A stretch of 64,000 nucleotides of DNA from Desulfomicrobium escambiense DSM 10707 (GCF_000428825.1 NZ_AUAR01000015.1:1-64000); one strand, 5' to 3'. Numbered from the stretch's first letter, positions 1 to 11,330 are shown. Notes: generated from the sequence alone by a model not told the origin. Program-made: numbers and translations.

Positions 1-164
<164 letters not shown>

Positions 165-212
165 CGTATACTAGTAGAGCAACCTTGTTGCTCATAAAAC
201 CTTATCTAGCGT

Positions 213-245
213 TCTATATGCTCCAACTCGCTATTTATTTGTCAA
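213..245 (-). promoter_or_regulatory. putative rRNA promoter, proximal
   Basis: On the minus strand a perfect -35 hexamer TTGACA (245-240) is followed by an AT-rich -10 region (CATATA/TATAGA, 220-213) at 19-21 bp spacing. It lies about 50 bp upstream of the 16S 5' end. The spacing is long for sigma70, so the exact -10 is uncertain. Confidence 0.45.
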
Positions 246-276
246 AGATCCTTGCCCAACCGGCAAGAGGAAATCG

Positions 277-305
277 TCTCTATCGACTCACCCACTCACC
301 GTCAA
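277..305 (-). promoter_or_regulatory. putative rRNA promoter, distal
   Basis: Minus-strand TTGACG (305-300) and TAGAGA (282-277) are separated by exactly 17 bp. The A/T-run just upstream (309-326) could act as an UP element. Tandem promoters are normal for rRNA operons, which supports the call, but the -10 matches the consensus poorly. Confidence 0.4.
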
Positions 306-486
306 GCGCTTTTTTCTTCTTTTTTCAACTTGGCCTTTCAGACTCGTTTGCATCATGGCCAAGCGCTCATCTTTCCGCGCTGCGGTTCAGCAGCGCAGAA
401 AGAGGCTTCTATGTGCGCGGCACCCGAATGTCAACAAGAAACATAAAATTTCTTTTTGTCATTCAAGTTCGGCATGTTAGAGCGAA

Positions 487-1869
<1,383 letters not shown>

Positions 1870-1892
1870 TTTTCCCCTCGGGTATGAAACGG

Positions 1893-4202
1893 CTAGAGCA
1901 TGTCCACGGGATCGAGATCCACGGACATGCGGACATTTTTTTCCGTACGCAGCGTCTTGCGCATCTCGGCGCACACGCCCCTGATGGCCGGCCAGCTGTC
2001 GGCCTTGAGCAGGCACTGGAAGCGCTTTCGCCCGCGCAGCACGGCCAGCGGCGCAGGCGCCGGCCCTAGAACCCTCACCCCGGACGCAGCCCCCAAGGCG
2101 CGGATACGCCCCCCGAAGCTCGCCAGCAGTTCGCCCTCGGGCTGGTCCGTTGGCAGGGAGATGCGCACCAGGGCCAGCTTGACGAAGGGCGGATAGCCCA
2201 TGGCCCGGCGCAGGGCGATCTCCCTGTCGAAAAAACCTTCGTAATCGTTGTCGCGGATATACTGCCAGCAGTAGTGCCCGGGGTTCCTGGTCTGGATCAG
2301 CACCCGGCCGGGCTTGTCCCCGCGGCCGGCCCTGCCCGCGACCTGCACGAGCATCTGGAACGACCGTTCCGTAGCCCTGTAATCCGGAAGATTCAAGCCC
2401 AGGTCGCCGTCCACGACCACCACCAGGGTCACGTTCGGAAAGTGGTGCCCCTTGCTCAGCATCTGCGTGCCGACCAGGACCTGCGCCTCCTGCCTGGCGA
2501 AGGCCGACAGCGTGTCCTGCATGGAGCCCGCCCGCCGGGCCGTGTCGCGGTCCAGACGCAGGATGCGCGTGTCCTGGGGCAGCTCGTCGCGCAGGAACTC
2601 CTCAAGGCGCTCGGTCCCGGCCCCCAGGGGCAGAAACTCGTGGCCTTTGCACGACGGGCAGGACAGGGGAAAGAGCAGCGTGTAGCCGCAATAGTGGCAC
2701 AGCAGCAGTTCGCGTCGCTTGTGCAGCGTCAGGGAGACCTGGCAATGCGGGCACTTGAGAGGCGTGTCGCACGACTCGCAGTAAAGGACGGGCGCGTAGC
2801 CGCGCCTGTTGTGCAGGATGATCGCCTGCTCCCCGGCCTGGATCGTCGCCACCAGGGCGTCACGCACGGATGTGGCGAAGGGCCCGTGTTCTGGAGGTTC
2901 GGAGCGCAGGTCCACCAGCGTGACCTCGGGCAACCGCGACTCGCCGATGCGGTTTGAAAGCGATTCCACCGCGATGCCGCCGCTGCGGGCCGCATGAAAG
3001 ACCTTCACGTCCGGCGTGGCCGATCCCATGAGCAGAAGCCCCCCGCTGCGGGAGATGCGGCCGAAGGCCAGCTCCCTGGCCTGGTAGACCAGCCCTTCGT
3101 CCTGCTTGAAGGAGGCGTCGTGCTCCTCGTCGAGGATGACCAGCCCGGGCTCCAGCGGCAGAAAGAGGCTCGACCTGGTGCCGACGACGATGCAGGGCTC
3201 CGTCCTGCCGGCCAGCTCCGCAAACGTCCGCAGCCGCTCCCCGGCGGCCAGGTAGCCGTGAAACAGCCGCACCGGCGCCTCGGGCAGGGCTGAACGCACA
3301 TCCTCGTACAGTTTCAGGGCGATGGCCACTTCCGGGGCCAGGAGCATGACATGCCGGCCAGCGCACAGGGCCCGCCTGGCAAGTTCCATGTACACGGCCG
3401 TCTTGCCGCTGCCCGTCACGCCGAAAAGCAGCGCCGATTCGGCCGCGTCGGCCTGAAGGAGCTCCCAGAACCCGCCCACGGCCCGTTCCTGTTCGGGCGT
3501 AAGGGTCAGCCGCACCGGGCCCGACGCACAGACGTCAGCGGTTTCAAACGCGGACTCGACTTCCCGGACCAGCCCCTTGCGCGCCAGCGTGCCCAGCACC
3601 TGCGCGACGCTTTTGCCGAAATGCCCGGCCAGGGCCTTGGAAGACGACACGCCGTGCACGTCCAGGTAGCGCAGGACGTCGAGCTGGGCCGTGGCCTGCG
3701 GGCGGACGGCCCAAGGCGGCTCCGACGTCAGGGAGTAGAGCCGCTCTGTCCGGCGCTGGGCCACGACGGGCGAGAATCCGCCATCCAGCCAAGCCACGGC
3801 CAGCCCGGCGCGGTCCCCGCTCCCGTCCAGTTCGCCCAAGGGGACGATCCGGCCGTCGCGGCCCCTGAAGGACGGGACCTCGCGCAGCGCCGACGGCAGC
3901 ACGCGGGCCAGGATCCGTCCCGGCGCGTCCATCTGGCGCACGGAAAGGTCGCGGATGAAATCGAGGTAGGCTGGGGAGAAAAAAGGCTGCAGGTCCACGG
4001 GCCAGACCACGTCGCGGCACGCGCACCCTTCGGGTGCGGGCACGTCCGTCCCCACGATCACCCCAACCCGCAGCGACCGCCCCAAGGGGACGATCACGCG
4101 CACGCCCTCCCTCCACATCTCCCGCGGCAGGGACGCGGGCAGGGAATACGTCAGGGCGCTGTACGGGGCGCAGAGGAGGAGGACGGAACAGTACTGACTC
4201 AT
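1893..4202 (-). CDS. priA: primosomal replication-restart helicase PriA
   Basis: 3'-to-5' DNA helicase that reloads the replisome at stalled forks. The 769-residue product shows the Walker A motif [11 protein letters not shown], the Walker B/DEAH-type motif [12 protein letters not shown], and the PriA zinc-binding region with paired cysteines (CESC, CPHC, CHYC, CPSC) within the helicase core. The ATG at 4202 has GGAG five bases upstream; an in-frame GTG at 4211 would add three residues but lacks a ribosome binding site. It follows the galU terminator, so it either has its own promoter or relies on read-through, and it is followed closely by asnS. Confidence 0.95.
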   Translation of the reverse strand: MSQYCSVLLLCAPYSALTYSLPASLPREMWREGVRVIVPLGRSLRVGVIVGTDVPAPEGCACRDVVWPVDLQPFFSPAYLDFIRDLSVRQMDAPGRILARVLPSALREVPSFRGRDGRIVPLGELDGSGDRAGLAVAWLDGGFSPVVAQRRTERLYSLTSEPPWAVRPQATAQLDVLRYLDVHGVSSSKALAGHFGKSVAQVLGTLARKGLVREVESAFETADVCASGPVRLTLTPEQERAVGGFWELLQADAAESALLFGVTGSGKTAVYMELARRALCAGRHVMLLAPEVAIALKLYEDVRSALPEAPVRLFHGYLAAGERLRTFAELAGRTEPCIVVGTRSSLFLPLEPGLVILDEEHDASFKQDEGLVYQARELAFGRISRSGGLLLMGSATPDVKVFHAARSGGIAVESLSNRIGESRLPEVTLVDLRSEPPEHGPFATSVRDALVATIQAGEQAIILHNRRGYAPVLYCESCDTPLKCPHCQVSLTLHKRRELLLCHYCGYTLLFPLSCPSCKGHEFLPLGAGTERLEEFLRDELPQDTRILRLDRDTARRAGSMQDTLSAFARQEAQVLVGTQMLSKGHHFPNVTLVVVVDGDLGLNLPDYRATERSFQMLVQVAGRAGRGDKPGRVLIQTRNPGHYCWQYIRDNDYEGFFDREIALRRAMGYPPFVKLALVRISLPTDQPEGELLASFGGRIRALGAASGVRVLGPAPAPLAVLRGRKRFQCLLKADSWPAIRGVCAEMRKTLRTEKNVRMSVDLDPVDML

Positions 4203-4221
4203 GGGCTCCACGAAAAAGAGA

Positions 4222-4247
4222 GGGGGAACGGACAGGACCGTTCCCCC
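4222..4247 (-). terminator. rho-independent terminator after galU
   Basis: A perfect 10-bp stem (GGGGGAACGG 4222-4231 with CCGTTCCCCC 4238-4247) and 6-nt loop are followed on the minus strand by TCTCTTTTT. It lies 19 bp past the galU stop and just before priA, and should end the ftsH-to-galU transcript. Confidence 0.9.
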
Positions 4248-4266
4248 GTGAGGATCGGGATGGCGT

Positions 4267-5139
4267 CTAGCGGGAAGGCGGGATCAGTTCGCGCAGGCGG
4301 GCGATGAGGTCGTAGCGCAGATCCTCGTCCTGCAGGGCGAAGTAGATGTTGGCGGTCAGGTAGTCCACCCAGTCGCCCACGTCGAAGCGCTGTCCGCGCA
4401 GCTTCACGGCCAGAAGGCGATTCTCCCGCGCCATGGACTGCAGGGCGTCGGTCAGCTGGATCTCGCCGGTGTGGTCGGGCTTCAAGCCTTCGAGATGCTT
4501 GAAGACCTCGGGCGTCAGCACGTAACGGCCCACCAGGGCCAGCCGCGACGGCGCGCTTTCCATGTCGGGCTTCTCCTTCACGCCGCGGATGCGATACAAC
4601 CCGGGCGCAAACTCCTCGGCGTCGATGATGCCGTACTTGCTGACGCGGTCGCGCGGCACTTCCATGACGCCGACCACGGGCATGCGCTCGTTCTTCCAGA
4701 CTTCGAGGAGCTGGTTGATGCCGGGGTCGCGGTTGAACATGAGGTCATCGCCGACCATGACGGCGAAGGGCTCGTCCTTGACGACCTCCTTCGCGCAGAG
4801 CACCGCATGGCCCAGGCCCAGTTGCTCTTTCTGGCGCACGACGATGATGTTGGCCATCATGGCCACCTTGCGCACCTCGGCCAGGAGATCCGTCTGCCCC
4901 TTGCGTTCCAGCAACTGCTCCAGGGCGAGGTTATAGTCGAAATGGTCCTCGATGATGCGCTTATTCTGGTTGTTTACGAACACCACGTCCGACAGGCCCG
5001 AGGCGATGGCCTCCTCCACGATATATTGGATGGAGGGTTTCCGGAACACCGGCAGAATTTCCTTGGGCACATTCTTGGTCGCCGGAAGTGATCTGGTTCC
5101 CCACCCTGCCACCGGAATGACAACTTTACGTACCTGCAT
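4267..5139 (-). CDS. galU: UTP-glucose-1-phosphate uridylyltransferase
   Basis: Makes UDP-glucose from UTP and glucose-1-phosphate for surface polysaccharides and LPS core. The 290-residue product opens with the nucleotidyltransferase signature PVAGWGTRSLPATKNVPKE, then KPSIQYIVEEA, and has VMVGDDL in the catalytic region, all typical of GalU. The ATG at 5139 is preceded by AAGGAG at good spacing. It lies 61 bp after glmM in the same direction and ends at a strong terminator, so it is probably the last gene of the ftsH-folP-cdaA-cdaR-glmM-galU run. Placing GlmM and GalU together puts two hexose-phosphate enzymes of envelope synthesis under common control. Confidence 0.95.
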   Translation of the reverse strand: MQVRKVVIPVAGWGTRSLPATKNVPKEILPVFRKPSIQYIVEEAIASGLSDVVFVNNQNKRIIEDHFDYNLALEQLLERKGQTDLLAEVRKVAMMANIIVVRQKEQLGLGHAVLCAKEVVKDEPFAVMVGDDLMFNRDPGINQLLEVWKNERMPVVGVMEVPRDRVSKYGIIDAEEFAPGLYRIRGVKEKPDMESAPSRLALVGRYVLTPEVFKHLEGLKPDHTGEIQLTDALQSMARENRLLAVKLRGQRFDVGDWVDYLTANIYFALQDEDLRYDLIARLRELIPPSR

Positions 5140-5200
5140 GGATCGCTCCTTGTTTAAACCCGACGAGGGCGGGCTTCCCCCGCTCCTCAAAAATTCTATT

Positions 5201-6550
5201 TCAGTCCAGACCCGTCTCCACGGCCTGGGTCAGATCATCGCACAGGTCGTTGACCAGACATTCATCCTGGGCTTCGACCATGATGCGGGCCAGGGACTCG
5301 GTCCCGGAATAGCGCAGCAGAACGCGGCCCGTCCTGCCCAGACGCTCCTCCGCGTTCTTCACCGCCGCCTGGATGGAGGGCACGTCGGCGAAGGGGACTT
5401 TCCGCTTGACCTTCACGTTGACGAGCTTCTGGGGGAAAGGCGTCAACAGCCCGGCAATCTCGGAGATGGAACGCTGTCTGGCGACCATGATGCGCAGCAG
5501 CTGCAGCGCCGCCAAGGTCCCGTCGCCCGTGGTCGAATGCTCCATGAAGACCAGGTGGCCGGACTGTTCCCCGCCGAGAAGGTACCCGCCCTTGCGCATC
5601 TCCTCAACGACATACCGGTCGCCGACCCTGGTCCGCAACAGCCGGCCGCCGCGTTCCTGCATGAAGACCTCCAGGGCCATGTTGCTCATGACCGTGGCGA
5701 CCAGGGTGTTGCCGGCGAGGGTCCCGCGGGACAGCATCTCGTCCGCGCACACGGCCATGATCTGATCCCCGTCGAGCACGGTGCCGTGCTCGTCGACCAC
5801 GATGAGCCGATCGGCGTCCCCGTCCAGGGCCAGACCGATGTCGGCCCTGTGCTCCCGGATCTTGGCCGCGAGCCCCTCGGGGTGCAGGGAACCGCAGCCC
5901 CTGTTGATGTTCAGGCCGTCGGGCTCAACGCCGAGGGTCACGACCTTGGCGCCGAGCTCCTCGAAGATGAGCGGCGCGACGCGGTACGCGGCCCCGTGGG
6001 CGCAGTCGAGGACGATGGTCAGGCCGTCCAGGGTCATGCCCGCCGGAAAGCTGTGCTTGAGCTCGACGATGTAGCGCCCCGGGCTGTCCTGAATCTTCCT
6101 GGCCCGGCCGACCTGATCGTACGCCGGGTAGTCCCAGGCGAAGGCCGGGTCCGTGACCATGGCCGCGATCTCGTTCTCCGCCTCGTCGGCCAGCTTGAAG
6201 CCGTCCTTGTCGAAGAACTTGATGCCGTTGTCCATGTACGGGTTGTGGGAGGCGGAGATGACCACGCCCAAGTCGGCGCGCATGCTGCGCGTCAGAAAGC
6301 TGATGGCCGGGGTCGGCATGGGACCGACCAGGAAGACGTCCATGCCGGCGGCGCAGAAGCCCGAAGTCAGGGCAGATTCGAAGACGTACCCCGAAAGGCG
6401 TGTGTCCTTGCCGATGACGACCCTGTGCCGCCTGCTGCCGTTGCGGAAATACTGGCCCGCGGCCAATCCGAGACGCAGCACGAGTTCCGGCTGCATGGGG
6501 TGGCTGTTGACGCGCCCCCTGATTCCGTCCGTTCCAAAAAGCCTGCCCAT
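5201..6550 (-). CDS. glmM: phosphoglucosamine mutase
   Basis: Interconverts glucosamine-6-phosphate and glucosamine-1-phosphate, the step leading to UDP-GlcNAc for peptidoglycan and LPS. The 449-residue protein begins [12 protein letters not shown], has the active-site serine loop [16 protein letters not shown] at about residue 100, the metal loop DGDADR near 240, and the sugar-phosphate loop RYSGTE near the C-terminus. The ATG at 6550 carries AGGAG upstream; the frame stays open further upstream only by running into cdaR in another frame. It is 11 bp from cdaR. In other bacteria CdaA binds and modulates GlmM, so the linkage is functionally meaningful. Confidence 0.96.
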   Translation of the reverse strand: MGRLFGTDGIRGRVNSHPMQPELVLRLGLAAGQYFRNGSRRHRVVIGKDTRLSGYVFESALTSGFCAAGMDVFLVGPMPTPAISFLTRSMRADLGVVISASHNPYMDNGIKFFDKDGFKLADEAENEIAAMVTDPAFAWDYPAYDQVGRARKIQDSPGRYIVELKHSFPAGMTLDGLTIVLDCAHGAAYRVAPLIFEELGAKVVTLGVEPDGLNINRGCGSLHPEGLAAKIREHRADIGLALDGDADRLIVVDEHGTVLDGDQIMAVCADEMLSRGTLAGNTLVATVMSNMALEVFMQERGGRLLRTRVGDRYVVEEMRKGGYLLGGEQSGHLVFMEHSTTGDGTLAALQLLRIMVARQRSISEIAGLLTPFPQKLVNVKVKRKVPFADVPSIQAAVKNAEERLGRTGRVLLRYSGTESLARIMVEAQDECLVNDLCDDLTQAVETGLD

Positions 6551-6561
6551 CCGCTCTCCTC

Positions 6562-7479
6562 TTATGGGGTCAGCGACTCGTTGCGCTGCACGATGATTTC
6601 CACTTCCTCGGGCTTGGACTCCAGCAGTTCCACCCCGTCCGGAAAAAGGCGTTCGGGCTTGACGACGCTCTGCCCGAGGGCCGGATTTCCCCCGGGGTCC
6701 ACCACCATGCGCAGCTGCTCCCGCCAATCCTTGTCCTTGAGGAGCCGCACCGGCACGAGCAGCCTGACCCGCACGAACTTGGGTTCCATGACGTACGTGA
6801 AGGCCGGGTACTCCACGGCTTCCAGGTTCACCTTGATCCAGATTTCCTGCTTGATGTGCCCGAAGTGCACGTCATAGCTGACCGAGGACACCGACGTGCG
6901 CACATCCGGGGGAAGCAGCAGGCGGGCCCGGCCCGACGCCGTCAGGCTGCCGTCCTCGGGGACCTGCACGCGCACCGTGGGGATTCTGTCCACCTTCTCC
7001 AAGGCGCTGGCAAACCCGGTCACCGTGACCTGATCCGGCACCACGGTGGCGTTCTTGAACTGCGTATCTTCGCCGGGCAGCCCTTCCCAGTCAAGGTGGA
7101 CCGGCACGCTCTTGGAAACCATGACGTCGGCCACGAGTTCCAGGCGCGTCGGGTTGATCTCCACGACCTCCACCGCCGAAGTGATGGCCATGCTCTCGGG
7201 CACGAGCGGAATGACGTTGGGCCCGACCTGAACTTTGGCCAGATCGAGCTTGTAGGCCAGCCGGCCCGTGTTCAGGGACCGGACCTGGTTGCTCGTGCCC
7301 CGAATGCGCACCTGCAGCTTGCTGACCAGCCCGGAGGTGATCTCCATCTGTTGGGGGAGATTCACGAATTCGAGCGGCACCTCGAGCCACGTCTCGACCT
7401 TCTCCTGCCCCGAGACCACGTACCAGCACGCCAATGCCAGAAGCAGGGCCAGCGCTCTGTATTGCCAGTTATTCCACAT
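6562..7479 (-). CDS. cdaR: CdaR (YbbR-domain regulator of c-di-AMP synthase)
   Basis: 305-residue membrane-anchored protein. A single N-terminal transmembrane segment ([14 protein letters not shown], about residues 9-22) is followed by repeated beta-rich YbbR domains, with recurring V(P/R)V-type strands and PxxVxVxG elements such as [14 protein letters not shown]. CdaR proteins sit outside the membrane and tune the partner diadenylate cyclase CdaA. The start overlaps the cdaA stop at position 7479, and glmM follows 11 bp later, giving the canonical cdaA-cdaR-glmM order. Sequence identity among YbbR proteins is low, so the name rests on domain type plus context. Confidence 0.88.
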   Translation of the reverse strand: MWNNWQYRALALLLALACWYVVSGQEKVETWLEVPLEFVNLPQQMEITSGLVSKLQVRIRGTSNQVRSLNTGRLAYKLDLAKVQVGPNVIPLVPESMAITSAVEVVEINPTRLELVADVMVSKSVPVHLDWEGLPGEDTQFKNATVVPDQVTVTGFASALEKVDRIPTVRVQVPEDGSLTASGRARLLLPPDVRTSVSSVSYDVHFGHIKQEIWIKVNLEAVEYPAFTYVMEPKFVRVRLLVPVRLLKDKDWREQLRMVVDPGGNPALGQSVVKPERLFPDGVELLESKPEEVEIIVQRNESLTP

Positions 7480-8234
7480 TATTTCCTCAACGCAGCGGCA
7501 AGAACTTTCTTCAGGCGGACCTCATTGAGGCTGCTTGTGATCCGCCCGCCCACGGCCAGGGATATGCTGCCCCGCTCCTCGGACACGATGAGGGCCACGG
7601 AGTCGGTCTCCTCGGTCACGCCGATGGCCGCGCGATGCCGCGTGCCCAGCGCTGCCTCGTGCTTGAGGCCCACTGCCAGGGGCAGGATGCACGCCGCGGC
7701 CTCGATGCGGTTGTCGCGGATGATGACCGCTCCGTCGTGCAGGGGCGTGTCCTGATGAAAGATAGTCAGGAGCAGGTCCTTGCTGAAGGCGGCGTGCAGC
7801 TCGATGCCGCCCGAGACCACGTCTCCAAGGGGGATGTTGCGCTCGATGACGATGAGCGCCCCGGTCTTGCTCTTGGCCATCTGCACCAGGGCCAGTATGA
7901 GGTCGTCGAGGACCGCCGACTGCACGGTGTCCTTCTTGAAGATCGTGGTCGCGCCCATGACGGCCAGGGCCTTGCGGATGTCCCGGCGGAACAGGATGAT
8001 GACCACAAGGAAGATGGAGCCCAGAAAATTGCCCAGCAGCCAGTTGAGCGTGTACAGGCCGAATTCCCCGGCCGCGAAGTAGGCGATGACGATGAGCAGC
8101 AGGCCGTAGATGACGGAAACGGCGCGGGTGCCCTTGATCAGCAGGATGATCCGGAAAAAGATGTAGCCCACCAGCAGGACGTCCAGGATGTCCTTCCAGG
8201 TGACTTGCAAATTGCCGATGGTGTAGCTCAGCAC
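7479..8234 (-). CDS. cdaA: diadenylate cyclase CdaA (DisA_N domain)
   Basis: Condenses two ATP into the second messenger c-di-AMP at the inner membrane. The 251-residue protein has hydrophobic transmembrane helices in the first 85 residues, then a DisA_N/DAC domain with both catalytic signatures intact: DGA (in TPLHDGAVII) and GTRHRAA. It overlaps folP by 7 bp at its start and cdaR at its end, so it is translationally coupled in the operon. c-di-AMP systems are best known from Gram-positive bacteria; a complete cdaA-cdaR-glmM set here points to active c-di-AMP signalling. Confidence 0.95.
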   Translation of the reverse strand: MLSYTIGNLQVTWKDILDVLLVGYIFFRIILLIKGTRAVSVIYGLLLIVIAYFAAGEFGLYTLNWLLGNFLGSIFLVVIILFRRDIRKALAVMGATTIFKKDTVQSAVLDDLILALVQMAKSKTGALIVIERNIPLGDVVSGGIELHAAFSKDLLLTIFHQDTPLHDGAVIIRDNRIEAAACILPLAVGLKHEAALGTRHRAAIGVTEETDSVALIVSEERGSISLAVGGRITSSLNEVRLKKVLAAALRK

Positions 8235-9103
8235 CCGACCTCCCCTTCTCCCGCCAATGCCCGCGCGACCATCAGGCCGTCGCGCGCCTCACGCACCTCA
8301 TGCACGCGGTGGATGCGCACCCCCCGACCGTAGAGCGCCACCGTGGCCGCCAGGGTCGGGGCGTTGCGATCCCTGCCGTCGCGCCCCAGCAGGCCCTTCC
8401 ACAGCGACTTGTTGGAAAGGCCCATGTACACCGGGCGCCCGAACTCGAAAAACCGCTCGATATTCCGCAGGATCTCCAGATTGTGCTCCAGGGTCTTGCC
8501 GAACCCGATGCCGGGGTCCAGAACCACGTTCCCTTCGGGCAGGCCGGCCCTGACCAAAAAATCAAGACGTGCGGCGAAAAAAGCTCTGACTTCGTCCACG
8601 ACATCGTCGTATTTCGGCGCAACCTGCATGGTCCCCGGAGCGCCCTGGCTGTGCATGAGCACATAGCCGGGCCTCAGGTCGGCCACCACGTCCATGAGCC
8701 CCGGGTCCGCGCCCATGGCCGAAACGTCGTTGACGATGACGGCACCGGCTTCCAGGCAGGCCCTGGCCACGCGGGCCTTGGTCGTGTCGACGGACAGGAC
8801 AGCGTCCGGGTGTGCCCGGAGCACCCCCTCGACCACCGGCAGGACGCGCTGCAGTTCGACGTCCGCCGGGACCACTTCAGCGAAGGGCCTGGTGCTCTCG
8901 CCGCCAATATCCAGAATGTCCGCGCCCTGGTCAAGAAGATGCAGCGCCTTGTCCACCAGCGCCCCGGTCCCGAAGGCGCTGCCGCCGTCGTAGAACGAGT
9001 CCGGTGTGGCGTTCAGGATTCCGACGACAAAAAAGGGGGCAGGACCGAGGGTCCTGCCCCTGAGCACATCCCAGGAGACGTTCTCTGCTCTCTCCCGGGA
9101 CAT
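8228..9103 (-). CDS. folP: dihydropteroate synthase
   Basis: Joins p-aminobenzoate to dihydropterin pyrophosphate in folate synthesis. The 291-residue product has the DHPS signatures VVGILNATPDSFYDGG (about residues 26-41), DIGGESTRP, and the later blocks VNDVSAMG and LDPGIGFGKT. The start at 9103 leaves 3 bp to ftsH, and the end overlaps cdaA. An intrinsic terminator hairpin lies inside codons 15-23, which is odd and is reported separately. The extra N-terminal residues before the GILN motif are encoded by that hairpin, so initiation further downstream is possible, although no good alternative start was seen before GILN. Confidence 0.94.
   Translation of the reverse strand: MSRERAENVSWDVLRGRTLGPAPFFVVGILNATPDSFYDGGSAFGTGALVDKALHLLDQGADILDIGGESTRPFAEVVPADVELQRVLPVVEGVLRAHPDAVLSVDTTKARVARACLEAGAVIVNDVSAMGADPGLMDVVADLRPGYVLMHSQGAPGTMQVAPKYDDVVDEVRAFFAARLDFLVRAGLPEGNVVLDPGIGFGKTLEHNLEILRNIERFFEFGRPVYMGLSNKSLWKGLLGRDGRDRNAPTLAATVALYGRGVRIHRVHEVREARDGLMVARALAGEGEVGC
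9036..9060 (-). terminator. intrinsic terminator inside the folP 5' coding region
   Basis: On the minus strand a perfect 11-bp GC-rich stem (GGGGCAGGACC 9036-9046 with GGTCCTGCCCC 9050-9060, 3-nt loop) is followed immediately by CTTTTTTGTCG. This is a textbook rho-independent terminator, 47 bp past the ftsH stop, but it encodes the folP residues GRTLGPAPFF in frame. It probably reduces transcription of folP and downstream genes unless ribosomes occupy it. Confidence 0.8.
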
Positions 9104-9106
9104 GCG

Positions 9107-11020
9107 CTACTCGCCCGCCTTGTCGCCCGCGTCCCCCTCGTCCAGGGCGAAGCCCTCCTCGCCCGCTTCCGCGGACGAAGCAGCGGCCGCAGCACCGGCC
9201 GCGTTCCGGCCGCCGTTGCCCTGCGGGGCCAGGGGTTCTCCCTGGATGATCTTGGCCACCTCCTCTCCCGTGAGGGTCTCGCGTTCGATGAGGGACAGGG
9301 ACAGGGCGTGCAGGAGTTCGATGTTGTCCTGCAGGATGGTCTTGGCGCGGTTGTAGGCGTCGCCCAGGATGCGCTTGACCTCGAGGTCGATGAGTTTGGC
9401 GGTCTCGTCGCTGTAGTCCTTGATGTGGGCCATGTCACGGCCCAGGAAGACCTCGTCGTCCTTCTTGCCCAGAGCCATGGGGCCGAACTCCTCGCTCATG
9501 CCCCATTCGCAGACCATGCGCTTGGCCATGGCCGTGGCGCGTTCGATGTCGTTGCCCGCACCCGTGGTGATGGAGTTGAAGACGAGTTCCTCGGCCGCCC
9601 GGCCGCCGAAGAGCACGGCCAGGTTGTTCTGGAGATAGGTCTTGGAGTAGGTGTGGCGGTCATCCACGGGCAGTTGCATGGTCACGCCCAAGGCGCGGCC
9701 GCGGGGGATGATGGACACCTTGTGGATGGGGTCCGTGCCCGGCAGGAACTTGGCCACCAAGGTGTGCCCGGCCTCGTGGTAGGCCGTGGTCTTCTTCTCC
9801 TCGTCGCTCAGGATCATGGAGCGTCGCTCCTTGCCCATCATGACCTTGTCCTTGGCCTCCTCGAAGTCGAGCATGGTGACCTTGTCCTGGCTCAGCTTGG
9901 CGGCGTGCAGGGCCGCCTCGTTGACCAGATTCTCGAGGTCCGCGCCGGAGAAGCCGGGCGTGCCGCGGGCCAGGACGTCGAGGTCCACCTCTGGCGACAG
10001 GGGGGTCTTTCTCGTGTGCACTTCAAGGATGCGCTTGCGGCCCTTGAGGTCGGGGTTGGGGACCACGACCTGACGGTCGAAGCGGCCCGGACGCAGCAGC
10101 GCCGGGTCGAGGACGTCGGGACGGTTGGTGGCGGCGATGAGGATGACGCCCTCGTTGGACTCGAAGCCGTCCATCTCGACGAGCATGGCATTCAAGGTCT
10201 GCTCGCGCTCGTCATGGCCGCCGCCCAGACCCGCGCCGCGCTGACGGCCCACGGCGTCGATCTCGTCGATGAAGATCAGACAGGGAGCGTTCTTCTTGCC
10301 CTGGATGAAGAGGTCGCGCACGCGGGCCGCGCCCACGCCCACAAACATCTCCACGAAGTCGGAGCCGGAGATGGAGAAGAAGGGCACCCCGGCCTCGCCG
10401 GCCACGGCCCGGGCCAGCAGGGTCTTGCCCGTGCCGGGACCTCCGACCAGCAGCACGCCCTTGGGGATGCGTCCGCCCAGACGCGTGAACTTCTTGGGGT
10501 TGCTCAGGAAGTCGACGATCTCCTGCAGTTCCTCCTTGGCCTCGTCCACGCCGGCCACGTCGGCGAAGGTGACCTTGGTCTCCTCCTGGGTGACCATTTT
10601 GGCCCTGGAGCGGCCGAAGGACATGGCCTTGCCTCCCCCCCCCTGCATCTGGCGCATGAAGAAGATCCACACGCCAATCAGAAGGAGCATGGGAAACCAG
10701 GAGATGAGCACCGTCATGTACCAGGGTGCGTCCTCCTCGGGCTCGGCCTTGACCTGCACGTTGTTCTTGACCAGCGTGTCGACCAGGGTCGGATCGTTGG
10801 GCGAATAGGAGCTGAAGCGCTGGTCGTTGACCAGCACGCCGGTGATTCGCGAACCTTGAATCTTGACGCTGGTGACCTCGCCCTGGCGGACCTTGGTCAG
10901 AAATTCCGTGTAGTTGAGATCATTGGGCGGCACGGGCGGCTGATTGAACAGGTTGAACAGGACAATCATGACCATGCAGATCGCGGCCCAGAGGACCAGA
11001 TTCTTGGAAAAACTGTTCAA
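9107..11020 (-). CDS. ftsH: ATP-dependent membrane zinc metalloprotease FtsH
   Basis: Inner-membrane AAA+ protease that degrades misfolded membrane proteins and short-lived regulators. The 637-residue protein has an N-terminal transmembrane helix (residues 8-24), a periplasmic segment, a second transmembrane helix near residues 100-118, the AAA+ domain with Walker [16 protein letters not shown] and Walker [11 protein letters not shown], and the zinc-protease motif HEAGH. The C-terminus is Ala/Gly/Glu-rich. Start is a TTG at 11020 with GGAGG eight bases upstream; no ATG or GTG is better placed. It is the first gene of the run leading to galU, and a promoter is visible about 100 bp upstream. 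Confidence 0.96.
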   Translation of the reverse strand: MNSFSKNLVLWAAICMVMIVLFNLFNQPPVPPNDLNYTEFLTKVRQGEVTSVKIQGSRITGVLVNDQRFSSYSPNDPTLVDTLVKNNVQVKAEPEEDAPWYMTVLISWFPMLLLIGVWIFFMRQMQGGGGKAMSFGRSRAKMVTQEETKVTFADVAGVDEAKEELQEIVDFLSNPKKFTRLGGRIPKGVLLVGGPGTGKTLLARAVAGEAGVPFFSISGSDFVEMFVGVGAARVRDLFIQGKKNAPCLIFIDEIDAVGRQRGAGLGGGHDEREQTLNAMLVEMDGFESNEGVILIAATNRPDVLDPALLRPGRFDRQVVVPNPDLKGRKRILEVHTRKTPLSPEVDLDVLARGTPGFSGADLENLVNEAALHAAKLSQDKVTMLDFEEAKDKVMMGKERRSMILSDEEKKTTAYHEAGHTLVAKFLPGTDPIHKVSIIPRGRALGVTMQLPVDDRHTYSKTYLQNNLAVLFGGRAAEELVFNSITTGAGNDIERATAMAKRMVCEWGMSEEFGPMALGKKDDEVFLGRDMAHIKDYSDETAKLIDLEVKRILGDAYNRAKTILQDNIELLHALSLSLIERETLTGEEVAKIIQGEPLAPQGNGGRNAAGAAAAASSAEAGEEGFALDEGDAGDKAGE

Positions 11021-11115
11021 ATGAGAAAACCTCCATAAGCCGGGTCGTCACAGGTCCCTCGCCACCGGCCGTCTTTGTCGTCATAGTGGGTTCATGCTTA
11101 GCTGAACGAGATGTG

Positions 11116-11144
11116 ATTGTTAAGTTCAGTTTCAGGAATGACAA
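11116..11144 (-). promoter_or_regulatory. putative sigma70 promoter for ftsH
   Basis: Minus-strand TTGTCA (11144-11139) and AACAAT (11121-11116) are spaced 17 bp apart, about 95 bp upstream of the ftsH start. The match is 5/6 and 4/6 to consensus. No clear heat-shock (sigma32) element was seen. Confidence 0.5.
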
Positions 11145-11192
11145 GCAAATTTTCGTAGAAATACGCCTTTTTTGAAAGGTCGCCCGAAAACC

Positions 11193-11221
11193 TTGATCAT
11201 TGTGCGGGGCATTGATAGATA
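11193..11221 (+). promoter_or_regulatory. putative promoter for selC
   Basis: TTGATC (11193-11198) and TAGATA (11216-11221) are separated by 17 bp and end about 15 bp before the tRNA-Sec gene. The -10 is a weak match, but position and spacing fit a dedicated tRNA promoter. Confidence 0.45.
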
Positions 11222-11236
11222 CGTGCCTCCCAAGGG

Positions 11237-11330
11237 GGAAGCGTATCGTCACCGGTGTGGCGCCCGGTCTTCAAAACCGGTGGAAGGTCGAGAGGTCTTC
11301 GGTAGGTTCGACTCCTATACGCTTCCGCCA
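11237..11330 (+). tRNA. selC: tRNA-Sec (UCA anticodon)
   Basis: A 94-nt selenocysteine tRNA including an encoded CCA. The extended 8-bp acceptor stem is GGAAGCGT (11237-11244) with ACGCTTCC (11319-11326), the discriminator is G, and CCA is at 11328-11330. The anticodon loop CTTCAAA gives UCA, which reads UGA codons. A long variable arm (GGTCGAGAGGTCTTCGG region) and the GGTTCGACTCC T-arm follow. Its presence means the organism inserts selenocysteine, in sulfate reducers typically into formate dehydrogenases and NiFeSe hydrogenases. It is transcribed divergently from ftsH. Confidence 0.95.

Larger units (their letters stand above)
165..486 (-). promoter_or_regulatory. rRNA operon promoter and leader region
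   Basis: This 320-bp stretch between asnS and the 16S gene holds no credible protein gene. Close to the 16S start is a perfect hairpin (GAGCAAC at 177-183, GTTGCTC at 187-193) suited to an rRNA leader processing or antitermination structure. Two promoter-like elements lie upstream and are listed separately. A second inverted repeat, GCGCTGC/GCAGCGC (377-383/390-396), follows the asnS stop but has no U-tract on the minus strand, so asnS termination is unclear. Confidence 0.6.

Noticed and set aside
377..396. Inverted repeat GCGCTGC/GCAGCGC as asnS terminator
   Set aside because: No U-tract follows on the minus strand; only a stem can be seen.
8300..11038. Long plus-strand open frame opposite folP and ftsH
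   Set aside because: Antisense shadow; folP and ftsH motifs are complete on the other strand.
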